A stretch of 64,000 bases of DNA from Streptomyces sp. 840.1 (GCF_003751445.1 NZ_RJUU01000001.1:997001-1061000), one strand, 5' to 3'; counted from the first letter of the stretch, positions 55,276 to 64,000 are shown. A program made the numbers and translations. Notes: generated by a model not told the origin, from the letters alone.

Positions 55276-55590
55276 TCAGCGGCCGAGCGGCAGGCCGTTG
55301 GCGGTCAGGCCGCCGGTCTTGAGGCTACCGGTGGGGAGACCGCCGAGCAGGCCCTTGGCGGGGGTGGTGACGTCCTTGACGACCTTGGTCTGGCTGGTGC
55401 CGAGGAGGTCCGTCGCGGCGTCCTGGACCGGCAGGGCCGAGGTGGCGTTCGCCAGCGCGCCGGCGACGGGCAGGGCGCCCGTCGCGGAGTCGAGCGGCAG
55501 TGCGGAGGCCGACGCGGTACCGGCGGCGGCAGCGGCGAACGCGGCACCGACGACGGCAACGCCGAGAGTCCTGACAGCAGACTGCTTCAT
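55276..55590 (-). CDS. Small secreted protein with low-complexity mature part
   Basis: The 104-aa protein has a signal peptide (MKQSAVRTLGVAVVGAAF, cleavage near ASA) and an about 70-residue mature part rich in Ala, Leu, Thr and Gly (ALPLDSATGALPVAGALA, SLKTGGLTANGLPLGR). No cysteine or known domain is seen. The ATG at 55590 follows GGATGA. Similar ALPL-containing small secreted proteins are common in Streptomyces and unstudied. Transcribed alone, between two hairpins. Confidence 0.78.
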   Translation of the reverse strand: MKQSAVRTLGVAVVGAAFAAAAAGTASASALPLDSATGALPVAGALANATSALPVQDAATDLLGTSQTKVVKDVTTPAKGLLGGLPTGSLKTGGLTANGLPLGR

Positions 55591-55680
55591 GTGAATTTCA
55601 TCCTTGGGGAAGGGGATGTGAGCGGCTCTGCAACGTAGCCAGCTCCGGGCCCCTCCCGCAAACACCGCGAACACGCGAAA

Positions 55681-55707
55681 ACGGCCGGGAATTGCCTTCC
55701 CGGCCGT
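55681..55707 (-). terminator. Rho-independent terminator of add
   Basis: ACGGCCGGGAA and TTCCCGGCCGT form an 11-bp stem with a five-base loop; on the minus strand TTTTCG follows, one of the few T-runs in this GC-rich window. It lies 18 bases after the add stop. Confidence 0.85.
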
Positions 55708-55725
55708 CTGTCGCGGTGTGCCCGT

Positions 55726-56880
55726 TCAGCCTGCGACCGAGGTGGAAACGCTGGTCGCAGCGGTCTGCTCGAAGAGCCATTCGGACTTCAGCTCGGCGTA
55801 TCCGGGCTTGATGACGTCATTGATCATCGCCAGACGTTCATCGAAAGGAATGAATGCTGATTTCATCGCATTGACTGTGAACCACTGCATGTCGTCGAGC
55901 GCGTATCCGAATGTCTCGATCAGCTTCTCGAATTCCTGACTCATGCTCGTACCACTCATGAGCCTGTTGTCCGTATTCACGGTGGCCCTGAAGTGCAGCT
56001 TGCGCAGCAGCCCGATCGGGTGCTCGGCGTACGAGGCGGCGGCACCGGTCTGCAGGTTGGAGGTCGGGCAGAGCTCCAGCGGGATGCGCTTGTCCCGTAC
56101 GTAGGAGGCGAGGCGCCCCAGCTTCACACTGCCGTCCTCGGCGACCTCGATGTCGTCGATGATGCGGACGCCGTGACCGAGCCGGTCGGCGCCGCACCAC
56201 TGGATGGCCTGCCAGATCGACGGGAGTCCGAAGGCCTCGCCCGCGTGGATGGTGAAGTGGTTGTTCTCGCGCTTGAGGTACTCGAAGGCGTCGAGGTGCC
56301 GGGTGGGCGGGAAGCCGGCCTCGGCGCCCGCGATGTCGAAGCCGACGACGCCCTGTTCCCGGTAGCGGTTGGCGAGTTCGGCGATCTCCAGCGAACGGGC
56401 GGCGTGCCGCATCGCGGTGAGCAGGGCGCCCACCCGGATCCGGTTGCCGTCGCGGCGGGCGCGTGCCTCGCCCTCCCGGAAGCCGGCGTTGACCGCCTCG
56501 ACGACCTCTTCGAGGGTCAGCCCCGCTTCGAGGTGCTGCTCGGGGGCGTAGCGGATCTCGGCGTACACGACCCCGTCGGCCGCCAGGTCCTCGGCGCACT
56601 CGGCGGCGACCCGGACGAGCGCGTCACGGGTCTGCATGACGGCGCAGGTGTGGGCGAACGTCTCCAGGTACCGCTCCAGCGAACCGGAGTCGGCGGCTTC
56701 CCGGAACCAGATGCCGAGCTTGTCGGGCTCGCTCTCCGGGAGTCCTTCGTAACCGGTCGCCGCGGCGAGGTCGACGATCGTCCCGGGGCGCAGCCCGCCG
56801 TCGAGGTGGTCGTGGAGAAGGACCTTGGGCGCACGCCGGATCTGATCCTGGCCGGGCACATTGAGGGTCGGGCTCATCAT
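55726..56880 (-). CDS. add: Adenosine deaminase
   Basis: Adenosine deaminase converts (deoxy)adenosine to (deoxy)inosine, which PunA then cleaves. The 384-aa TIM-barrel enzyme binds zinc through HDHLDG (His pair near residue 23), HAGEAFG (with the catalytic Glu), and the [15 protein letters not shown] loop (Asp), and has GHGVRIIDD. The double ATG at 56880/56877 is preceded by a TAGAGT box six bases away, so a leaderless mRNA is likely. A CTACGCGCGTAG operator is 16 bp upstream. The last 60 codons are AT-richer than the rest. Confidence 0.95.
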   Translation of the reverse strand: MMSPTLNVPGQDQIRRAPKVLLHDHLDGGLRPGTIVDLAAATGYEGLPESEPDKLGIWFREAADSGSLERYLETFAHTCAVMQTRDALVRVAAECAEDLAADGVVYAEIRYAPEQHLEAGLTLEEVVEAVNAGFREGEARARRDGNRIRVGALLTAMRHAARSLEIAELANRYREQGVVGFDIAGAEAGFPPTRHLDAFEYLKRENNHFTIHAGEAFGLPSIWQAIQWCGADRLGHGVRIIDDIEVAEDGSVKLGRLASYVRDKRIPLELCPTSNLQTGAAASYAEHPIGLLRKLHFRATVNTDNRLMSGTSMSQEFEKLIETFGYALDDMQWFTVNAMKSAFIPFDERLAMINDVIKPGYAELKSEWLFEQTAATSVSTSVAG

Positions 56881-56896
56881 CCACGCACTCTAGCGC

Positions 56897-56908
56897 CTAC
56901 GCGCGTAG
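56897..56908. promoter_or_regulatory. CTACGCGCGTAG operator upstream of add
   Basis: The same 12-bp palindrome as before punA and deoC lies 16 bp upstream of the add start, with TAGAGT as -10 box four bases closer to the gene. The alpha/beta-hydrolase gene is divergent, starting 74 bp away. Confidence 0.75.
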
Positions 56909-56982
56909 AGCGGGCTCGTCGATATGTAACGGTGACCGCGAATACGGGTGGTGTACACCTGTCCTTCTGAGACTGTTACGTC

Positions 56983-57744
56983 ATGGCACAGCGCGCACTA
57001 CCCCTGCCTGCTGCGAGGCTGGGACGGGCCGTCAGGACGGCCGGAGCATCGAGCGAGGTCAGCGGCGTGGTCCTGCTGCTCCCGGACGGCGAGCCGCATT
57101 CGTACCGCCGCCCCTCCCCCCTCTCGTACGCCCGCCAGCTCCCGCTGGCCCGCGCCCTGGCCCGCGCGGCCCGCGACGACGGCCTCACGGCGCACGTCGT
57201 CCACTACCGCTGCCGGGGCTGGAACACGACGGACGCCCAGCTCGCGGCGGACGCCGAATGGGCGGTCGACGAGGTGGTACGCCGCTACGGTGACGTCCCC
57301 GTCTGCCTGGCCGGCCACGGCATGGGCGGCCGGGCGGCCCTGCGCGCCGGCGGCCACCCGGCGGTCGGCGCGGTCCTCGCCCTGGCCCCCTGGCTGCCCG
57401 CCGACCCGGACGCCGAGCCGGAGCCGGTGAAACACCTGCTCGGGCGTCAGGTCCTGGTGGTGCACGGCACCACCGACGCGGGCGCCGACCCCGAACTCTC
57501 CTTCCGCCTCGCGGAACGCGCCAAGAAGTCCAACCGCGACACCTGCCGCTTCGAGGTCCACTCGGACGGCCACGCGCTGCGCCAGCACCACAGCGAAGTG
57601 GCCGCCCTGGCGGCGGACTTCATCCGCGGCTCGCTGTTCGGCCACGCCTATGCCCGCCCGGTGGCCGACGCACTGGCGGCCCCGCCGCCGCTGGGGCTGC
57701 GGATGCCGCTGGCGGCGGGATTCGGGAAGTCACTGGGGCACTGA
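56983..57744 (+). CDS. Alpha/beta-hydrolase fold protein with altered nucleophile elbow
   Basis: The 253-aa protein has the alpha/beta-hydrolase core, including a possible acid in HGTTDAGADPELS (near residue 165) and a terminal histidine (HSDGHALRQHH). The nucleophile elbow, normally GHSMGG, reads GHGMGG (in CLAGHGMGGRAAL): serine is replaced by glycine, so it should not be a normal esterase. The codon is GGC in CACGGCATGGGC. It starts 74 bp from add, divergent. A non-catalytic binding role or a different nucleophile is possible. Confidence 0.85.
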   Translation: MAQRALPLPAARLGRAVRTAGASSEVSGVVLLLPDGEPHSYRRPSPLSYARQLPLARALARAARDDGLTAHVVHYRCRGWNTTDAQLAADAEWAVDEVVRRYGDVPVCLAGHGMGGRAALRAGGHPAVGAVLALAPWLPADPDAEPEPVKHLLGRQVLVVHGTTDAGADPELSFRLAERAKKSNRDTCRFEVHSDGHALRQHHSEVAALAADFIRGSLFGHAYARPVADALAAPPPLGLRMPLAAGFGKSLGH

Positions 57745-57774
57745 GGACCCGAACGGTGCGAAGGAGATAGCAGG

Positions 57775-58242
57775 TTGAGCTTCCGACTGGCGGCGTACGC
57801 CGTGTGTGTCGAGGACGGACGGGTGCTGATCGCCCGTCACGTCTCTGCGGACGGGCAGAGCACCTGGACCCTTCCCGGCGGTGGGGTCGAGCACGGGGAG
57901 GATCCGTTCGACGCGGTGATCCGAGAGGTCGCGGAGGAGACCGGCTGCACGGCGGTGGTCGAGAGCCTGCTGGGGGTGGACTCACGGGTGATCTCCGCGG
58001 CCGAGGCACGGCACGGGACCGAGCACCAGAACGTCGGCGTCTTCTACCGGGTCCGCATCACCGGCGGCCGGCTGCGGCCGGAGCCCGACGGCGTGATCGC
58101 CGAGTCCGTCTGGACGCCGTTGCCCGAAGTCGCCTCGCTGCTCCGGTCCTCGCTCGTCGACGTCGGCCTCGCCCTCGCGCGGACCGCCCCGGCGACCGGC
58201 CACGTGGCTCCCGTCCAGGTCGGCGGCCTGGTGCGGCACTGA
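57775..58242 (+). CDS. Nudix hydrolase
   Basis: The 155-aa protein has a complete Nudix box: GGGVEHGE, then REVAEETG with the metal-binding glutamates in position (about residues 38-60). It cleaves nucleoside diphosphates linked to another group; the substrate cannot be read from sequence. A TTG start at 57775 with AAGGAG 11 bases upstream is used; there is no better start. It lies 30 bp after the alpha/beta-hydrolase gene and may share its transcript. Confidence 0.9.
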   Translation: MSFRLAAYAVCVEDGRVLIARHVSADGQSTWTLPGGGVEHGEDPFDAVIREVAEETGCTAVVESLLGVDSRVISAAEARHGTEHQNVGVFYRVRITGGRLRPEPDGVIAESVWTPLPEVASLLRSSLVDVGLALARTAPATGHVAPVQVGGLVRH

Positions 58243-58459
58243 GCCGACCGCGTTCCCCGCGCGGCGATCCGGGCCCCGGGACGGGCCTTCGGGCCCGGCC
58301 CGTGGGCCCCCGCGCCCTCGTCACGGCCCGGGGCCCGGCGGGAGAACAGGCGCGGCACGGCACGGAATGGAACTCGATTCCGGCTTCCGGCGAAGTACCG
58401 GTGCAAGAACCGATCGAGCCCGAGCCTTCGAGGTATTCAGACCGATGAACGGAGCCCCG

Positions 58460-59152
58460 ATGACCGTCGAGCCCCCGGGCGTCCGCATCCGCGAAGCGGA
58501 TCGCGAGGAGAGCGACGCCCGGGTGATCGAACGGTCCCGGGACGAGCCCGAGCTGTTCGCCGCACTCTTCGACCGGTACGCCGACGCCGTGCACCGTTAC
58601 GCGGCGCGGCGGCTCGGTCCGGAGGCGGCGGAGGATCTGATGGCGGAGACGTTCACGACCGCCTTCCAGCGACGCCATACGTACGACCTCTCGCGCGGCG
58701 ACGCCCGCCCGTGGCTGTTCGGCATCACCACCAACCTCGTGAGCCGGCACCGCAGGTCGGAGGCGCGCCGTTTCAAGGCGCTCGCAAGAGTGCCGGAGCC
58801 GGTGGAGCACGAGGAACCGGTCGCGGACCGCGCGGTCGCCAGGGCCGGCGCTACAGGGGTGCGCCGGGAACTGGCGGCCGCGCTGGCCGGGCTGTCGGCC
58901 CGGCATCGCGATGTCGTACTGCTGGTGGCCTGGGCCGACCTCGACTACGAGGAGGCGGCCCAGGCCCTCGGGGTGCCGGTCGGCACCGTCAGATCACGGC
59001 TGCACCGGGCTCGCAGCAGACTGCGCGAAGCGCTGGGTGGATGCGATCCGACAGATCCGGCACGTCCGGCGGGCACGGCTGATCACGACGATCACCCGGG
59101 TCCCTCCGGTCACGCCGATCCGACAGCTTCCCGAGAGGCAGACACCCCATGA
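58460..59152 (+). CDS. ECF-type RNA polymerase sigma factor
   Basis: The 230-aa protein has region 2 (FAALFDRYADAVHRYAARRL, then AAEDLMAETFTTAFQRRHTYD) and region 4 (LSARHRDVVLLVAWADLDYE, then EAAQALGVPVGTVRSRLHRAR). A long disordered C-terminal tail with Asp/His/Pro follows. ATG 58460 has GGAG seven bases upstream; an ATG 15 bases earlier is an alternative. It overlaps the next gene (ATGA), whose membrane product could be its regulator. Confidence 0.9.
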   Translation: MTVEPPGVRIREADREESDARVIERSRDEPELFAALFDRYADAVHRYAARRLGPEAAEDLMAETFTTAFQRRHTYDLSRGDARPWLFGITTNLVSRHRRSEARRFKALARVPEPVEHEEPVADRAVARAGATGVRRELAAALAGLSARHRDVVLLVAWADLDYEEAAQALGVPVGTVRSRLHRARSRLREALGGCDPTDPARPAGTADHDDHPGPSGHADPTASREADTP

Positions 59153-60183
59153 GTGACCGTGGCATCGACGAACTGCGCGTGCTGAGGGAGTACGACGCCG
59201 AGGCCCCACCGCTCGACGACACCACCCGCGAGCGGGCGCGGGCGCGGCTGTCCGCCGCGATGAGCACGACGGCCGCGCCGGACCGGTCCGCCGCCCGCGC
59301 GGGCCGCCGGCCCGTTCTGCGCATCGCCCTGACCGGCGGCGTCGCGGCGGCCGTCGCCGCCGGGGTCCTGATCGGCCTGCCGTACCACGGCGAGGGGGGC
59401 GGTGACGGGTCGCGGGCGGCCGGGCCCGGCGCCGGCTCGCCCGCGATGCGGAACGTGAGCGCACAGACCGTCCTCAACGACGCGGCGGCGTACGAGCGCA
59501 GGCACGAGAAGGCGGTCAGCCCGCGCGACGACCAGTTCGTCTACACCAAGGAGATCATCCAGGAGACGAACCGGGCGACCGGCGCGAAGAAGAGCTACGT
59601 CGACGAGGACTGGCGCTCGGTGGACGGCTCGCAGCGCTCCTGGGTCATGGAGATCGGCCACGGCTGGTGGGCGCCGCCGCTCGGGAAGGACGAGAGCATG
59701 TGGCCGCCGCAGGACTGGGGGACGCTGCGGAAGCTGCCGACCGATCCCGAGAAGCTGATCCTCTCGCTCCTGCACAAGACCGGGCCCGACGACAGGAACG
59801 ACTCGCTCGACGACATCGGCGAGCAGGAGTGGTCGGACATCCACTTCTCGCTGGCCGGGCTGCTCAAGCTGGTCCCGGTGATGCCCGAGGGGCTGCGCCC
59901 GGCGGCGTACGAGGCACTGGGCATGGTGCCCGGGGTGCGGGCGGTGCCGAACCAGAAGGACGCCAAGGGCCGTACGGGCGTGGCGATCACCTACGACGAC
60001 CCGATGATCCCGTCGGGGGAGGGCGGGTACGGCGGATTCTTCATCTTCGAACCGAGCACGCACCGCTTCCTGGGCTTCCGTGACGAGCGCAGCTCGGGGG
60101 ACGGCAAGAACATGAAGCGGTACGTCCAGCTCTCGTACCTGGACAGCTGGGCCGTCGTCGACAGGGCCAAGCAGCGGCCGTAG
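59149..60183 (+). CDS. CU044_5270 family membrane protein, partner of ECF sigma factor
   Basis: The 344-aa protein has a cytoplasmic N-terminus of about 55 residues (RGIDELRVLREYDAEAPPLD), a transmembrane helix (LRIALTGGVAAAVAAGVLIGL) and an outside domain of about 250 residues (VSAQTVLNDAAAYERRHE, QFVYTKEII, and a C-terminal RYVQLSYLDSWAVVD). The CU044_5270 family is regularly coupled to ECF sigma genes in actinobacteria. An anti-sigma role is likely by position: one helix and a cytoplasmic sigma-binding part. The start overlaps the sigma stop by four bases. Confidence 0.85.
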   Translation: MSDRGIDELRVLREYDAEAPPLDDTTRERARARLSAAMSTTAAPDRSAARAGRRPVLRIALTGGVAAAVAAGVLIGLPYHGEGGGDGSRAAGPGAGSPAMRNVSAQTVLNDAAAYERRHEKAVSPRDDQFVYTKEIIQETNRATGAKKSYVDEDWRSVDGSQRSWVMEIGHGWWAPPLGKDESMWPPQDWGTLRKLPTDPEKLILSLLHKTGPDDRNDSLDDIGEQEWSDIHFSLAGLLKLVPVMPEGLRPAAYEALGMVPGVRAVPNQKDAKGRTGVAITYDDPMIPSGEGGYGGFFIFEPSTHRFLGFRDERSSGDGKNMKRYVQLSYLDSWAVVDRAKQRP

Positions 60184-60231
60184 CCCCCGGGCGGCGTGGG
60201 CCGGAGCGCGGGGGCGCCGGTGGCGTCCTCG

Positions 60232-61185
60232 TCACTCCGGCAGCAGGTGCCCCCGCCGGGACAGCAGGAACTTCTTGAACGCCGCGACCGGCGGGGTGTC
60301 CGGGTGGCCGTCCAGCCAGGCCACGCCGATCTCGCGGGCCGCCCGGGGCGCGGTCACCGTCAGCTCCACCACGCCGGGGCGGGCGACCGCCGGAGGGGGC
60401 AGCAGCGCGACGCCCAGGCCGGCCGCGACCAGGCCGCGCAGCGTCTCGGCCTCCTCGCCCTCGAACGCGATACGGGGTACGAAGCCCGCCTCCGCGCAGA
60501 GGTCGTCGGTGATGCGGCGCAGCCCGTAGCCCGGTTCCAGGGTGACGAACGTCTCGTCGGCGGCCTCTGCCAGGCGGACCCGACGGCGGCCGGCCAGCCG
60601 GTGGTCGTCGGGTACGACCAGGCGCAGCCGCTGCTCGTCCAGGCGCCGGGCGACCAGGTCCGGGGCGTCCGGGACGGGTGAGGTGAGGCAGAGGTCGAGG
60701 CCGCCCGCGCGCAGGCGTTCGATCATGGCCTCGCCGTAGTTCTGGACGAGCTGGAAGCGGACCCGGGGGTGGTCGGCGCGGAAGGCGCGGATCAGGGCCG
60801 GGACGGTCTCCGAGCCCATGGTGTGGAGGAAGCCGAAGGCGACCTTGCCCGCGGTCGGGTCGGCGTCCGCCCGTACCGAGTCGGCGGCCTTCTCCACCTC
60901 CGCGAGGGCCCGCTCGGCCGAGCCGAGGAAGGTGCGGCCGGCGGGGGTGAGGGAGACGGTACGGCCCTTGCGGGCGAACAGCGCCACTCCCAGGTCCTGT
61001 TCGAGCCTGACCATGGCGCGCGAGAGCGTGGACTGCGGGACGCCGAGTTCGTGCGCGGCGCGGGTGACGTGTTCGTGGCGGGCGACCGCCTCGAAGTAGG
61101 CGAGGCGCGGCGCGAGGACCGCGCGGATGTCTTCTTCGTAACTACTCGGTGACAGCCGCGGCTGTGAGCTGTGCTGATGCGCCAT
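60232..61185 (-). CDS. LysR-family transcriptional regulator
   Basis: The 317-aa protein has the LysR helix-turn-helix (YFEAVARHEHVTRAAHELGV, then PQSTLSRAMVRLEQDLGVALF) and a periplasmic-binding-like effector domain. It is divergent from an MFS transporter gene with 62 bp between starts, the usual place for control of a drug or metabolite exporter in response to the substrate. The start MAHQHSS at 61185 is the first codon consistent with the family. Confidence 0.92.
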   Translation of the reverse strand: MAHQHSSQPRLSPSSYEEDIRAVLAPRLAYFEAVARHEHVTRAAHELGVPQSTLSRAMVRLEQDLGVALFARKGRTVSLTPAGRTFLGSAERALAEVEKAADSVRADADPTAGKVAFGFLHTMGSETVPALIRAFRADHPRVRFQLVQNYGEAMIERLRAGGLDLCLTSPVPDAPDLVARRLDEQRLRLVVPDDHRLAGRRRVRLAEAADETFVTLEPGYGLRRITDDLCAEAGFVPRIAFEGEEAETLRGLVAAGLGVALLPPPAVARPGVVELTVTAPRAAREIGVAWLDGHPDTPPVAAFKKFLLSRRGHLLPE

Positions 61186-61247
61186 GGGATTGATTATCGC
61201 CCGTTTGTGCATTGGACGCATGAAACTGCGCGGCCTACGTTCATGGC

Positions 61248-62567
61248 ATGCCTCCCGCCAGTACCGGGGCGTCCACCCTGATCGTGGCCGCCTCGACCCA
61301 GTCGTCCCCTGCCACCGCCGCAACCGCCGCCGAGACCGCCACCGCGGACCGGCTGGAGCCCGGTGGGCCCGGCTACCGCCGGATGAGCTTCGCGCTCTTC
61401 GCCGCCGGTGTCGCGACCTTCGCACTCCTCTACTCCACCCAGGCCCTGCTGCCCGCCGTCTCCGCGTCCTTCGGCGCCACGGCCGGGCAGGCGAGCTGGA
61501 CGGTCTCCGCCGCGACGGGCGCGCTGGCCCTGTTCGTGCTGCCGCTCAGCGCCCTGTCCGAGCGGTTCGGGCGCCGGCAGATGATGACCGCATCACTGAC
61601 GGTCGCGGTCGTGGTCGGCCTCTTCGTGCCGTTCGCGCCCTCGCTCGGCTGGCTGATCGCGCTGCGGGCCGTACAGGGCGCCGCACTCGCCGGACTGCCC
61701 GCCTCCGCAATGGCGTACCTCGCGGAGGAGGTGCGGCCCAAGGCGCTGGTCGCGGCGATCGGGCTGTTCGTGGCCGGCAACAGCATCGGCGGGATGAGCG
61801 GGCGCATCCTCACCGGCTGGGTCGCCCAGCTGTGGGGCTGGCGGGCCGCGCTCGCCTCGGTCGGGCTGCTGGCGGTGGCCTGCGCCGTCGTCTTCCACTT
61901 CATGATCCCCAAGGCCCGGCACTTCACCCCGGGTTCGCTGAACCCGAAGGCACTCGCCCGGACTGTCGGCGGCCACCTCGCCGATCCGCTGCTGCGCCGC
62001 CTGTACGCGATCGGCGCGCTGTTCATGACGGTGTTCGGCGCGGTCTACACGGTGATCGGCTACCGGCTGGTGGAAGCCCCCTTCAACCTTCCGCAGGGGA
62101 TCGTCGGTTCGATCTTCCTCGTCTACCTGGTCGGCACGGTCTCCTCGGCCGCCGCGGGCAGGCTCGTCGCCCGGCTGGGCCGCCGGGGCGCGCTCTACCT
62201 GGCCGTCTCCACCACGGCCGCCGGCCTGCTGCTCTCGCTGGCCGACCAGTTGGTGGCGGTGCTGGCCGGTCTGGTCCTGATCACGGCGGGCTTCTTCGCC
62301 GGGCACGCGGTCGCCTCCTCCTCGGTCAGCCGTACGGCGACCAGGGGCCGGGCCCAGGCATCGGCGCTCTACCAGTCGGCGTACTACCTCGGCTCCAGCG
62401 CGGGCGGCACGCTCGGCGCGGTCGCCTTCCACGCCGGCGGCTGGGCGGGCACGGTCACGCTGGGACTGCTCGCGGTCCTGGGCGTGGTCTCGATCACGCT
62501 GTACGGGACGAGGGCGGCGCGCGTCGAACGGCGCCGGTCGGCGGCAGTACTGTCCGTCCAGAACTGA
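61248..62567 (+). CDS. MFS transporter (YnfM-like)
   Basis: The 439-aa protein has 12 hydrophobic segments in two halves after a 45-residue Ala/Thr-rich start. MFS motif A appears as LSERFGRRQMM after helix 2. The closest pattern is the YnfM/CynX-type proton-dependent transporters. The divergent LysR regulator probably controls it. Substrate is unknown. The next gene, an L,D-transpeptidase, is 100 bp away on the same strand. Confidence 0.9.
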   Translation: MPPASTGASTLIVAASTQSSPATAATAAETATADRLEPGGPGYRRMSFALFAAGVATFALLYSTQALLPAVSASFGATAGQASWTVSAATGALALFVLPLSALSERFGRRQMMTASLTVAVVVGLFVPFAPSLGWLIALRAVQGAALAGLPASAMAYLAEEVRPKALVAAIGLFVAGNSIGGMSGRILTGWVAQLWGWRAALASVGLLAVACAVVFHFMIPKARHFTPGSLNPKALARTVGGHLADPLLRRLYAIGALFMTVFGAVYTVIGYRLVEAPFNLPQGIVGSIFLVYLVGTVSSAAAGRLVARLGRRGALYLAVSTTAAGLLLSLADQLVAVLAGLVLITAGFFAGHAVASSSVSRTATRGRAQASALYQSAYYLGSSAGGTLGAVAFHAGGWAGTVTLGLLAVLGVVSITLYGTRAARVERRRSAAVLSVQN

Positions 62568-62667
62568 GACGTACAGAACCGAGACATTCGGCGCACAACC
62601 AACCACTCCCCGACGCGCGTCTAGCAGGCGGAATCACCGCACTGCGCGCGAAGGGGAGTTGGCGTAC

Positions 62668-63402
62668 ATGAGAATCACAGGGAACATGAAGAACATTCAA
62701 GGCATATCGGGCACACGTCTGCGGCGTGGACTGGTGCTGTCCGTCGCGGGCCTGACCGCGATACCGGCGTTCGTCCTCGGCACCGGCACGGCCGCGCAGG
62801 CGGCTTCCTGCACGGCGTCCAAGGGGCCGTACCAGAAGCAGGCGGAGAAGTACCTGCACCTGAAGGTGGACGGCAAGCAGTCGGCCGCCGACTGCAACGC
62901 GATCCGGTCGTTCCAGGGCACGTACGGGGTCACGCCCACCCTCGGCTACGCCGGGCCGGTCACCTGGCGCACCATGCAGACGCTGACCGCCCAGAAGGCG
63001 GCCGGGAAGAACCCGAACAAGGCCAAGAAGTGCCCCACGAACAAGGGGCGCATCGCGTGCGTCGACCTGACCCGGCAGATCAGCTGGATCCAGGACGGCA
63101 GCAAGCTGAAGTTCGGCCCGGTGCCGGTGCGGACCGGGCGGGACGGCTACGAGACCCGTACCGGGGCGAAGAAGATCTACTGGAAGCACAAGAACCACGT
63201 CTCCTCGATCTACCACGTGGCGATGCCGTACTCGCAGTTCTTCGACGGCGGCCAGGCCTTCCACGCGGTGGGCGTCAAGATGTGGAACCCGCCGGGCTCG
63301 CACGGTTGCGTCAACATGCGGACCGCCGACGCGAAGTCATACTGGAACCTGTTGAAGAACGGCGACGACGTGTACGTGTACGGGCGCAAGCTCGGAACGT
63401 GA
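62668..63402 (+). CDS. Secreted L,D-transpeptidase with peptidoglycan-binding region
   Basis: The 244-aa exported protein has a signal peptide (RLRRGLVLSVAGLTAIPAFV with AAQAAS cleavage), a PG-binding-like helical repeat (AEKYLHLKVDGKQSAADCNA, then IRSFQGTYGVTP) and a YkuD domain with FHAVG and the catalytic PPGSHGCVNM. It makes 3-3 crosslinks or attaches proteins to the wall. The ATG at 62668 follows AAGGGGAG. It is the second L,D-transpeptidase of the window, different from the lipoprotein form at 19284. Confidence 0.92.
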   Translation: MRITGNMKNIQGISGTRLRRGLVLSVAGLTAIPAFVLGTGTAAQAASCTASKGPYQKQAEKYLHLKVDGKQSAADCNAIRSFQGTYGVTPTLGYAGPVTWRTMQTLTAQKAAGKNPNKAKKCPTNKGRIACVDLTRQISWIQDGSKLKFGPVPVRTGRDGYETRTGAKKIYWKHKNHVSSIYHVAMPYSQFFDGGQAFHAVGVKMWNPPGSHGCVNMRTADAKSYWNLLKNGDDVYVYGRKLGT

Positions 63403-63495
63403 CCCTTTCGGCTCTTCCCGCCCCCGTTGTCAGTGCCGTGCGGTAGCTTCCGAAGTGCTGAGTGAGCGGTGTCACAGCGCAACAGGGGTGGAGCG

Positions 63496-64000
63496 ATGAG
63501 TGATCTGACGGCGACGGCTGACGATATCGACAGCCGTCTGGAGGGACACCGGGTCGAGCTGACCGGCTACTGCTACCGGATGCTCGGCTCGGCCTTCGAG
63601 GCGGAGGACGCGGTCCAGGACACGCTGGTGCGCGCCTGGCGCAACTTCGACAAGTTCGAGGGCCGTTCCTCGCTGCGGTCCTGGCTGTACCGGATCGCGA
63701 CGAACGTCTGCCTGGACATGCTGAACGCGGGCAACAAGCGCGCAAGGCCGGTGGATCTCTCCGGCCCGACGCCGCTCGCGCAGGCGGCGCTCAACCCCCT
63801 GCCGGAGAACACCTGGCTGGAGCCGATGCCGGACGGGCGGATTCTGCCGTCCGTCGCGGACCCGGCCGAGGCGGCGGTGGCGCGCGAGTCGGTGCGGCTC
63901 GCGTTCGTCGCCGCGCTGCAGCATCTGCCGCCCAAGCAGCGCGCCGTGCTGATCCTGCGCGAGGTGCTCGCCTGGAAGGCGAGCGAGGTCGCCGAGCTGC
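63496..64000 (+). CDS. ECF sigma factor, SigG/SigJ-like (3' end outside window)
   Basis: The visible 168 residues have region 2 ([20 protein letters not shown], then [20 protein letters not shown]) and the beginning of region 4 ([20 protein letters not shown], then KASEVAEL). The long linker with [17 protein letters not shown] and the GYCYRMLGS start match the SigG/SigJ-type ECF sigma factors that carry a C-terminal SnoaL-like domain; that part lies beyond base 64000. GGGGTGGAG precedes the ATG. Confidence 0.9.
   Translation, partial: MSDLTATADDIDSRLEGHRVELTGYCYRMLGSAFEAEDAVQDTLVRAWRNFDKFEGRSSLRSWLYRIATNVCLDMLNAGNKRARPVDLSGPTPLAQAALNPLPENTWLEPMPDGRILPSVADPAEAAVARESVRLAFVAALQHLPPKQRAVLILREVLAWKASEVAEL

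Noticed and set aside
49047..55590. The two small secreted proteins as a paralogous pair flanking the afsQ region
   Set aside because: Shared features are only low-complexity Ala/Leu/Gly composition; no alignable motif was found by eye.

Overview
The window is a stretch of Streptomyces chromosome. The GC content is very high with strong third-position GC bias, and starts are often GTG or TTG behind AGGAGG-like sites. The gene set is actinomycete-specific: mycothiol amidase, AfsQ1/AfsQ2/SigQ, PccB/PccE, a Cya-type cyclase. From memory, the gene order follows the conserved core of the S. coelicolor chromosome around SCO4900-SCO4967. No rRNA, tRNA, CRISPR array, prophage or secondary-metabolite cluster was seen. 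One end of the window cuts a large TPR regulator, the other an ECF sigma factor.

Layout. 1-5.7 kb: TPR regulator end, mca with a small membrane partner, a DUF4307 protein, greA and a DrrAB-like exporter. 5.8-13.7 kb: ilvA, MarR regulator, a small sigma-like gene with a membrane partner, DUF1059, metB, a TPR-like membrane protein, msrA, an SMI1/KNR4 protein and a lipoprotein. 13.7-21.7 kb: gdhA, small proteins, an RDD protein, a MacB-like ABC pair, an L,D-transpeptidase and a very small LADTG sortase substrate. 21.7-31 kb: hutH, a GGDEF protein, an enoyl-CoA hydratase, cya, birA, pccB, pccE and maf. 31.8-42 kb: the biotinylated carboxylase subunit, TetR and DeoR regulators, lpdA, a gamma-glutamylcyclotransferase, purine nucleoside phosphorylase, a phosphohexo/pentomutase and pepP. 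43.1-44.9 kb is a small accessory island with a PIN toxin, its antitoxin and a broken nucleotidyltransferase gene. 45.5-57 kb: deoC with two aldehyde dehydrogenase genes, a P-loop kinase, sigQ divergent from afsQ1-afsQ2-afsQ3, VanZ and PspC proteins, and adenosine deaminase. 57-64 kb: an alpha/beta-hydrolase fold protein, a Nudix hydrolase, an ECF sigma factor with a membrane partner, a LysR/MFS divergent pair, a second L,D-transpeptidase and an ECF sigma factor.

How genes work together. Birth of holo-carboxylase is covered locally: BirA attaches biotin to the 584-aa alpha subunit, and PccB and PccE complete the acyl-CoA carboxylase. Nucleoside salvage is spread over 20 kb but tied together by an identical 12-bp palindrome, CTACGCGCGTAG. 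It lies directly upstream of the phosphorylase, deoC and add, each next to a probable -10 box and a start codon that looks leaderless. The acetaldehyde made by DeoC can be taken by the aldehyde dehydrogenase encoded 5 bp downstream. The sigQ/afsQ1 gap carries a perfect GTCAC-N6-GTCAC AfsQ1 box.

Mobile-DNA traces are short non-autonomous elements. Two copies of one MITE (166 bp and a 67-bp deletion derivative) end exactly at the TAG stop codons of hutH and metB, each in a convergent gap. A 152-bp element of another family follows birA. AGGGCCTGTCC ends bracket the toxin island in inverted orientation.
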